Source: Histomonas meleagridis (lineage: Eukaryota; Parabasalia; Tritrichomonadida; Dientamoebidae). Taken from it: 64,000 nucleotides of DNA. A program made the position numbers and the translations under genes. Numbering within the stretch: the stretch's first letter is position 1; each line of letters starts with the position of its first letter. The notes beneath the pieces are model-generated. The model was not told the origin of the DNA, did not search any database, and saw nothing but the letters and a program-made list of their open reading frames with translations. The DNA lies in assembly GCA_020186115.1 (NCBI GenBank), contig WSYJ01000153.1:248001-312000 (forward strand), given 5' to 3'. Of the stretch, positions 57,701 through 64,000 are shown piece by piece.

Positions 57701-59553
57701 CAGCTATAGTATGTTCAGTAATTAATGGTGTTCCATCATTAATTACATATCAATTATATTCATTTATAATATCAATTTTATCAACAGATGATAATTTAGT
57801 TCGTGATTGTATTATCCAATTATTACCAGAAATGATTGAGAATTTAATTCCAAGAGTTAATCGACCGAAAGGTAATAAAGTAACACAAGTTATACCTGAA
57901 AATTATGATTTTGTAGAATTTAAAGATAGACCTTATATTAATCAAGCTAAATATCAACCTAAGTTTTTAACAAGAGAAGAATTATATGATGAAAATGTTA
58001 TGAAAATTTATTATCCTAATGATTATGATGAAAGAATTAAAATCCATAAAATGTTATTCGAAAAGATTTTGGATGATAATTCAATCATTGATTTATTTGT
58101 TAATGAATTAATCGATGCACAAGTACATAAAGAAGAAACATTTGCTAAAAGTAGAGTAATATTTTGGACAACATTATCCCGATTTTTCGGAATTAAATTT
58201 ATCTCTAAAATGATAAAACGAATTAAAAACATATTAAAGAATACACCAAATACTGCACAACATGTAATAGCAGCAGAAATATTTAGTGGTTGTTTACATT
58301 CTATTAAAAGTCGAACATATAATGAAATTGATAAAATCGCAAAAATTATAAATCCATTTATTACATTTTTATTAGAAGAAATTGATTCCGAATTTCATTC
58401 ATTATGGTATTATTCATTTTATTCAACTATGTTAGACTTTGATCCACGTCGATTGTTTTGGGTATATGAACATTTAATACAATGTCTACCAAACACAGAT
58501 AACAATTTAAGTTTAAAGGATTTACGAATTATATCATTAATAACAGATATCATTTTAGATATAAGTTATTACATCCCTAAATATACAAAAGATGTCGAAG
58601 ATATAATATATAAAACATTATTTAATAAAGAAGCAATCGAATTAGAAACAATTCGAGAATGTTCAATACGTTCATTATCATCAATGTTAGGATTAACATT
58701 TGATATTGAATTAAAAGGTAATTCAGAAGAATCGATAAATTTATTAGAGCGATTTATCACTAATTCTAATGAATTATTAATCACTCGTTGGTTATGTGGT
58801 GAATTTGCATCACAATCAATCAGTAGTTTATCAGCAGGAAGATTTGTATTAAATCATTTAAGTGAATATTCGAATATGTTAATTGATAAAGATGAAAATG
58901 AAGAGAAAATGATACGAACTGCATTATTAAGTTGTTTATCATTAAATTGGATTGGATCTATATGTCGGAATCCAATTACATTTGATGAAGTTAATGAATT
59001 AATTGATAATATGTTAGAACAATTATCACCTTCAGATCATCCTTGGCAAGTCCAAACTATTTTATTATTATTATGTGAATCATTTTTATCATCTATTTTC
59101 TTTTATATTGATGATACTGTATTAGAAGGTTTAATTGCTGATATCGTATTACCTTGTTTAATGGATTCACATCCTGATGTACAAGATGCATCTTCACAAC
59201 TATTGAATTTTATTGTGAAAGGTTCTTCAATATTAGTCGATAAGTTACCTTATATAGTAAATATTTTGGTGAATAAATTAAGAAATAAAGATTCTTTGCC
59301 TGATAGAATTGCTGGCGCAAAAGGGTTATGCGCAATTATATCAGGAACTTTTCTGTTTAATGACGTGCCTCAATATATAATAGACGCTTTCTCAGCTCTA
59401 TCAGACGCGTTGGAAATAGATTCGTCAGTAGAAGGAATAATTTCGCAGTTCTTCTCTGACTTTTGGGCTTTGTATGATAATAATTTGATGAAAAATATCG
59501 CAGAAACTTTGGCACCTTATAGAGCTTCATTAAGACCATCATATTTCTGCTAA
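54721..59553 (+). CDS. BLM10: Proteasome activator PA200/Blm10 homologue
   Basis: 1610 residues of HEAT-like helices. The N-terminal block matches the Blm10/PSME4 pattern: ISVDWRPLYKLLYNS, DEMLAEWSDMLNPQ, SLFLPVQWGQHTKWVEKLLN, LWSLYHSEQYDFQFFTLFAR, LSRFGYTDIPWDRILPFIFN. Later helices include PHVNVREYVSVVYQAITTHF and a C-terminal segment with LVNKLRNKDSLPDRIAGAKG. The family forms a dome on the 20S core and opens its gate through a C-terminal HbYX motif (YYA in others). Here the last three residues are YFC, with Phe where the Tyr should be. Nuclear or cytosolic. Length is slightly under the usual ~1800-2100. Confidence 0.88.
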   Translation: MCLCNKTRAENIRNLLPPFIRNEIPREEKEWKEAIFTNLPKAIQKGDPREIDFWLSEVDVFNTIETYSYEKEELEKLFQILYDFLIKSEDMNLVVVSMTLIISMIDPEQVELNISVDWRPLYKLLYNSSLSHSKTKVKNYPATLSDILITFIRLCRNYFSESSTDEMLAEWSDMLNPQLPSFIIGQCLLSLFLPVQWGQHTKWVEKLLNLWSLYHSEQYDFQFFTLFARLSRFGYTDIPWDRILPFIFNIVCKYLGLPTSLLQTQIQPINNYPYEKYNIFFKDCELTLSILNYFSMIIINLLTGETKELVQSYIERLLHLISPFCAATLQNEDEEQSELPINMLNAIISSYLSRYLKEKKYGSRLEHLTQEDTEWIVSKILPSVLIELFHEDPQFDSLKEIVQFCPQMTILPILNYVQNSFEYEHFRQGAYQTLASIAPTIIYTNEGLIEFMSIVEHYLPEDINFMDISKTSSTFTLLIIISTLKKFTEENEFFLMNVTEKCLLFAEHAIGKDFEDSLNELLTMFTVLIKATPMDIAAKMAHMIRRNYETLSDKGLRILIEATEKYAINEFKDIGLKASNLKELLILESLIKQNLDFTIENIEEIKQKLISALENTDKLMNRRAILIIKWILKNFLNIYPKVPINQGYVSINKVRIPWHIPTEQEINLSNDLINFFYEYAQKKMETKQLQDYKVSILLIRGLLKGMVSCVSDSDLSPEYENVNMIQPKLTKFKIKIFAEHYETLMNKLIDLIETENIHYRIIKWIFEAIACVIIPRDPICQSIEFIMNEYQGQSSLTKLDIILDPNESKTYFILYCKSMHLFGIRQSLAQIILTKISKNIIPRIYKFIVHPHVNVREYVSVVYQAITTHFKTQFIYLLKDSIKQLSKPDLTPDELMGICSAAATSLANFPLNLETIEILAEASISICSLLPKDLPDDSPRSLRQVIVLMFDQIDPCNPYLSKEKFYEIRMKMANEAMIKHAQYPASREVQNYAAAIVCSVINGVPSLITYQLYSFIISILSTDDNLVRDCIIQLLPEMIENLIPRVNRPKGNKVTQVIPENYDFVEFKDRPYINQAKYQPKFLTREELYDENVMKIYYPNDYDERIKIHKMLFEKILDDNSIIDLFVNELIDAQVHKEETFAKSRVIFWTTLSRFFGIKFISKMIKRIKNILKNTPNTAQHVIAAEIFSGCLHSIKSRTYNEIDKIAKIINPFITFLLEEIDSEFHSLWYYSFYSTMLDFDPRRLFWVYEHLIQCLPNTDNNLSLKDLRIISLITDIILDISYYIPKYTKDVEDIIYKTLFNKEAIELETIRECSIRSLSSMLGLTFDIELKGNSEESINLLERFITNSNELLITRWLCGEFASQSISSLSAGRFVLNHLSEYSNMLIDKDENEEKMIRTALLSCLSLNWIGSICRNPITFDEVNELIDNMLEQLSPSDHPWQVQTILLLLCESFLSSIFFYIDDTVLEGLIADIVLPCLMDSHPDVQDASSQLLNFIVKGSSILVDKLPYIVNILVNKLRNKDSLPDRIAGAKGLCAIISGTFLFNDVPQYIIDAFSALSDALEIDSSVEGIISQFFSDFWALYDNNLMKNIAETLAPYRASLRPSYFC

Positions 59554-59737
59554 GAAGATTAAATTTAATAAAAATAAAATATTATGAACTTTTGTTGAAC
59601 TAAAAAAAAATTATTATAAAAATTCTTCAAATTGTGTTCACAAATTTAAATTATGAAATTCGTTCATCGCTTTTTTAGAAGTTTATGTTAAAAATTCATT
59701 AGAAAAGATTTCAGTAAAAATAATTCATGAAAAAATG

Positions 59738-62684
59738 CTATTGTGATTTATTAATTTTGTTGGATTTTGGCAATACTGAATGCTCTAGAAGTAATTTGGA
59801 TATTTCTGTGTAATCATTTTCAGATACATAAGCAAGTGCAGTTTTAAATATTTCAAATATTTTCCAAATTTTACTTTTAAACATCGAATTATATAATTAA
59901 AAACCAAATCAAAATGATAAATAACATGGTGTTTATATAAATTTATCTATAAGAATGAAAATAAGGGCATTTGATCATTTTAGCTTAAAATACAATCATT
60001 GGTTTTCGAAAATATTTTGAATGAATTTCAAATTATTAATATAAATTTTAAACAAAATAAATAAAATTTGTTAGCATTACTATTGTTTTGAAATTCAAGA
60101 AGCAAATTGGCAATTGTAGTATTTCCTTTATTATTCGCATACATTACTGCTGTCATAAATTAAATAAATAATTTCCAAATACTATTTTGAAATAGAAAAT
60201 TATTAAAATAAATTTTAAATAAAACAAATAAATATCTTTAGCATTAATATCAATTCCTTCTTGTTCAAGAAGTAATTTAACTATTTCTACATTATTGTTC
60301 ATAGATGCAATAATAATTGCTGTTTCAAATGTTTTAAATAATTTCCAAACATTAAAATGAAAATTTAAATATATCTTATAAATATCAAATAAAATAAACA
60401 AATATTTTTAGCATTGATATCAATTCCTTTATGTTTAAGAAGTAATTTAACTATTTCTATCTTAGAAATTTGAGATTTAGTCATTTGTTCTTGAAATAAT
60501 TTGAAGAACCTCCAAATTTTGTTTTGAAATTTTATATCAAAAGAATAAATCGCATTTTTATTCCTTTTCTGTATGAGATTTAGAAGAAAGTTCGAATAAT
60601 CTTTATTAGATAAAACCATAAGTCCTGTATTAAATGATCAAAATAATTTCCGAATATTATTTAAAAACATAAAATTAATTAAAATAACAATATCCTTAGT
60701 ATTAACATCAATTCCTTCTTGTTCGAGAAGTAATTTAGAAATTTCCGTTTTATTATCTTTTATTGATATTATAAGTGGTGTTCTACATAATTTAGATAAT
60801 TTCCAAATATAAATTTAAAATTTCAAATCATTAAATTAAATATTGAATCAAAAAATCTAATATCTTTGGTATTAAGATCTGTTCTTTTTTGTTCAAGAAA
60901 TATTTTAACTATTTTTGTATTACCTTTACATGTTGCAATCATAAGCGGAGTTTGAAATATTTTAAATAATTTCCAAATTTTTTATTGAAAAATCAAATGA
61001 TTAAATTAAATGTTATACAAAATATTTAAACATTTTTAACATTAATATCAGTTCTTTTTTGTTCAAGAAATATTTTAACTATTTTTGTATTACCTATACA
61101 TGTTGCAATCATAAGCGGAGTTTGAAATATTTTAAATAATTTCCAAATTTTTTATTGAAAAATCAAATGATTAAATTAAATGTTATACAAAATATTTAAA
61201 CATTTTTAACATTAATATCAGTTCTTTTTTGTTCAAGAAATATTTTAACTATTTCTGTATTACCTTTTTCTGTTGCTAAAATAAGTGCTGTATCAAATAA
61301 TTTTGACAATTTCCAAATCTTATTTTGAAATATAAAACTATTAAAACAAAATCTAAACAAATTAATTAAATATCTTTAGCGTTGATATCAATTCCTTCTT
61401 GTTCAAGAAGTAATTTAACAGTTTCTATATGACCTTTTTCAGATGCAAACATAAGTGCAGTTCTAAATATTTTAAATAATTTCCAAATATTATAATGATA
61501 TCCTAAATTAGTAAAATAAATATCAAATAAAACAAATAAATATCTTTAGCATTAATATCAATTCCTTTTTGTTCAAGAAGTAATTTCATTAATTCTATAT
61601 TACCTTTTTCAGTTGCAAACATAAGTGCTGTTTTAAATATTTCAAATAATTTCCAAATGTTCTTGTAAAATTTCAAATTATTTCAATAAATTTCAAATAA
61701 AAAAAATAAATACCTTTAGTATTAATATCAATTCCTTTTCGTTCAAGAAGTAATTTCAGTAACTCACTGTTTGTATTTTTAGATGCAATAATGAATGGTG
61801 AGTTAAATAATTTAAGTGATTTCCATATATCAAAAACATATTTTAAATTATAAAAATATAAAACATCTTTAGTATTAATTTCAATTTTCTTTTGTTTAAG
61901 AAGCAACTTAACTATTTCCATATGATTACTTAAAAATGCCCACATAAGTGCTGTTTTAAATATTTTTAATAAATTTTAAATATTATTTTGAAATATAAAA
62001 TTATTAAAATAAATATCAAATAAAACAAATAAATATCTTTAGCATTAATATCAATTCCTTCTTGTTCAAGAAGTAATTTAACTATTTCTGTATGACCATA
62101 TGCAGATGCCAAAATAAGTGCTGTACAAAATAATTTAAACAATCTCCAAATATTAATTTAAAATATTCCAAAATTATAAAAATAAATTTTAAATAAAATG
62201 AATAAATATCTTTAGCATTAATATCAATTCCTTCTTGTTCAAGAAGTAATTTAACTATTTCTGTGTAACCATTTTCAGATGCTAAAATAAGTGCTGTTTT
62301 AAATATTTTAAATAATTTCCAAATATTATAATGATATCCTAAATTAGTAAAATAAAGAAAAAATAAAACATATAAATATCTTTAGCATTAATATCAATTT
62401 CTTTTTGTTCAAGAAGTAATTTAACGATTTCTGTATAACCAATTTCAGAAGCTAAGATTAATGCTGTAATAAACAATTTGAATAATTTTCACATTATATT
62501 ATGTTTAAATTAAGTAAAATTATTAAAATAAGCTTTAAATAAAACAAAGAAATTTTTTTAAAATTGATATCAATACCTTTTTGTTCGAGAAGTAATTTAA
62601 CTATTGATATATAACCTTTTTCAGATGCTAAAATAAGTGCTGTTTTAAATAATTTAAAGAATTTCCAAATATTATATTGAAATA
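59738..62684 (-). repeat. Ankyrin module array of gene 5: about 17 units
   Basis: Minus-strand Thr/Ser codons of modules map near 62641, 62465, 62295, 62122, 61952, 61799, 61629, 61459, 61289, 61119, 60949, 60779, and on to ~59845. Most intervals are 170; others are 176, 173 and 153. The 153 interval contains a 66-nt spacer that is in frame and open. From 60650 downward the array is damaged: a module without EIVKLLLE, a fused half-module near 60480, and a ~300-nt gap near 59860-60100. The final module (TALAYVSENDYTEISKLLLE) has a unique tail ending NKINKSQ and TAG (59740-59738). Confidence 0.85.
60882..61251 (-). repeat. Recent exact duplication of one 170-bp module+spacer unit
   Basis: The stretch from ~60882 is repeated at +170 for about 200 nt with a single visible difference (60926 T versus 61096 A), covering a whole module and its spacer. 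It shows unit-by-unit array growth with breakpoints that keep the 170-bp period. Confidence 0.85.
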
Positions 62685-63968
62685 TCAAATTATAAAAATA
62701 AATCGAATGATATTATAGTGAACATCATATGTATTGATATCAATTTCTTCTTGATTTAATATATATTTAATAAGTTCTATATTTCGTGATTCCAAAGACC
62801 TAAGGAATACACTATTTGTACAAGTGCTATTTTTGAGTAAATGCTTAACAAGATATAAATTACCAATTTCCACAGAGTTTTCCATAATAATATTAACAAA
62901 TTTGGAGCTTTTTTCTTCCAAAAATGGAATAATTTCATAATTTCCATATAAAACGCTTAAATATCCCAAGTTCTCAATTTCTTTCACGTTATTTACATCT
63001 AATTTTTCCAAATTATTTTCATAAACATAATGAAAGATATCATTTCGATGAAATTGTATTGCTGCTTCATATACACCTTTAAATGATGAATGATTTTGTT
63101 CGCATAAATGAATAATTTCAAGATTTCCACCTGCAACAGCATATTTACCTGTGCTTTTAATATTGGCACCATTCATAAGTAAATACTTAAAGCATTTAAT
63201 TGATCCAAAAAATGCTGCAAAATCAATTAATGAAATACTATTTTTATTAATAAAATCATAACTTTCATAAAGCGATGGATAAATTTTTAGATTAAAACAA
63301 AAATCATTTTGTGATGATATTTCTTGAAATTTTTCTATTTCATCATTTCTAATTAATATTGAGATTTCATTTGGATTAACTCCTTCTTTAATTAACTTCT
63401 TATGAAGTTCGAAATCATTTTTTGAAAGAGAATCATAATTAGATCTAAAACTATTCTCAATTGTACTATAATCATATGAACTTTTATTTTCAAAAATTGT
63501 TTTGTATTGTGCAAAAAATTTAGTTGGAAGACCTTTAATAATATCTGTACCAACCAAATTTTCTTCAATCATTTTCGCAATCAGAAAAAATGATTCTTGT
63601 GTTGTTGGATGAGTTAGAAATATTGAAAAAATTTCAGTAATCTTATAAATGTTTTTGTCAATTTCTTCTTCTTTTTTTTGAATTGTTTTAATAAAGTTTA
63701 TATATGTATCAATCGATTTCTTTCTTGAATAATATGCTGCATAAACTAAATTACTTACAACTAAATTAAATGAATATGGCGAATCTGAATCAAACAAATT
63801 CATTGTTTGTTGAACTGTTAAATCAAAATTTTCTTCAGTTAAATTTAAAATAATTTGTGAAAGTGAAGAAAGTATTTTCATGCCACCATCCTTAGAATCA
63901 TTTTTGCTCTTAGTTAAATTTGTGATAATGTTTTCTTCCATATCTTTTACTTGTGATTTTTTTGTCAT
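62685..63968 (-). CDS. DUF3447/ankyrin family protein 5, N-terminal ORF
   Basis: 427 residues starting MTKKSQVKDMEENIITNLTK, the longest N-terminal ORF of the family here. Core: KNDFELHKKLIKEGVNPNEI, LIRNDEIEKFQEISSQNDFC, SLYESYDFIN, LIDFAAFFGSIKCFKYLLMN, STGKYAVAGGNLEIIHLCEQ, FHRNDIFHYVYENN. It ends NQEEIDINTYDVHYNIIRF, inside the first spacer. Its array runs downstream on the minus strand to 59738. Genes 4 and 5 converge on the Blm10 gene from both sides. Confidence 0.87.
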   Translation of the reverse strand: MTKKSQVKDMEENIITNLTKSKNDSKDGGMKILSSLSQIILNLTEENFDLTVQQTMNLFDSDSPYSFNLVVSNLVYAAYYSRKKSIDTYINFIKTIQKKEEEIDKNIYKITEIFSIFLTHPTTQESFFLIAKMIEENLVGTDIIKGLPTKFFAQYKTIFENKSSYDYSTIENSFRSNYDSLSKNDFELHKKLIKEGVNPNEISILIRNDEIEKFQEISSQNDFCFNLKIYPSLYESYDFINKNSISLIDFAAFFGSIKCFKYLLMNGANIKSTGKYAVAGGNLEIIHLCEQNHSSFKGVYEAAIQFHRNDIFHYVYENNLEKLDVNNVKEIENLGYLSVLYGNYEIIPFLEEKSSKFVNIIMENSVEIGNLYLVKHLLKNSTCTNSVFLRSLESRNIELIKYILNQEEIDINTYDVHYNIIRFIFII

Positions 63969-64000
63969 AACACTTTTGTGATAAATAATTCAATTTTTGA

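Overview
The window looks like nuclear DNA of a parabasalid flagellate, most likely a Tritrichomonas-type species. This is an inference from gene content and signals. The sequence is strongly AT-rich and most long genes are single uninterrupted ORFs. Several genes have ACGAT(AGG) elements just upstream, resembling the M3 core promoter motif described in Trichomonas vaginalis. Stop codons often overlap TAAA, the trichomonad polyadenylation-type signal. A dispersed family of DUF3447/ankyrin proteins is present, together with saposin-like, R2R3 Myb, flagellar IFT70, GRIP-golgin and proteasome-activator genes. Nothing in the window is prokaryotic or viral in organisation.

Layout. 1-726: 3' part of a multi-saposin gene. 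1.57-4.99 kb (-): DUF3447/ankyrin gene 1 with a long repeat array. 5.4-5.6 kb: remnants of the same family. 5.8-8.0 kb (-): methionyl-tRNA synthetase of bacterial/organellar type. 8.4-9.0 kb: orphan ankyrin tail. 9.2-17.0 kb: giant golgin with 41 exact 35-residue repeats and a C-terminal GRIP domain. 17.6-19.3 kb: hydrophobic multi-segment protein. 19.5-22.5 kb: small GTPase fused to an RCC1-like propeller. 22.8-25.6 kb: ankyrin gene 2. 25.7-26.5 kb (-): small secretory-pathway membrane protein. 26.5-28.4 kb: gene-poor. 28.4-29.5 kb (-): Serinc. 29.9-32.8 kb: importin-beta. 33.3-34.4 kb: membrane protein, followed by a relic of an NAD(P)-dependent reductase. 35.35 kb: tRNA-Gly(GCC). 35.5-37.4 kb: IFT70/TTC30. 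37.75-38.0 kb: Rab GTPase pseudogene. 38.1-41.2 kb: small genes including ribosomal protein L35 (uL29) and a PIG-X-like protein. 43.1 kb: R2R3 Myb. 44.1-47.2 kb: head-to-head pair of a degenerate M18 aminopeptidase homologue and an SGNH-like protein. 47.5-49.7 and 51.8-54.5 kb: ankyrin genes 3 and 4, flanking an RRM protein and a coiled-coil protein. 54.7-59.6 kb: PA200/Blm10. 59.7-64.0 kb (-): ankyrin gene 5.

The most unusual system is the ankyrin family. Each of five genes has a continuous N-terminal DUF3447 ORF of 385-427 residues. It is followed by a 6- to ~17-unit array in which every 29-codon ankyrin module is separated from the next by a frame-breaking spacer. The spacer is almost always exactly 83 nt, giving a 170-bp ladder. 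Modules stay open even where the DNA has diverged a great deal, and each array ends in a module with its own stop codon. This looks like one coding unit per array whose spacers are removed or bypassed, but no standard GT...AG boundaries are visible. The alternative is a reservoir of silent cassettes.

The genes do not form an operon. They are mostly housekeeping and trafficking genes (Golgi tethering, nuclear import, Serinc, Rab-type GTPases, flagellar transport, proteasome regulation) with very short intergenic promoters, interrupted by ankyrin-family copies and relics of decayed genes.
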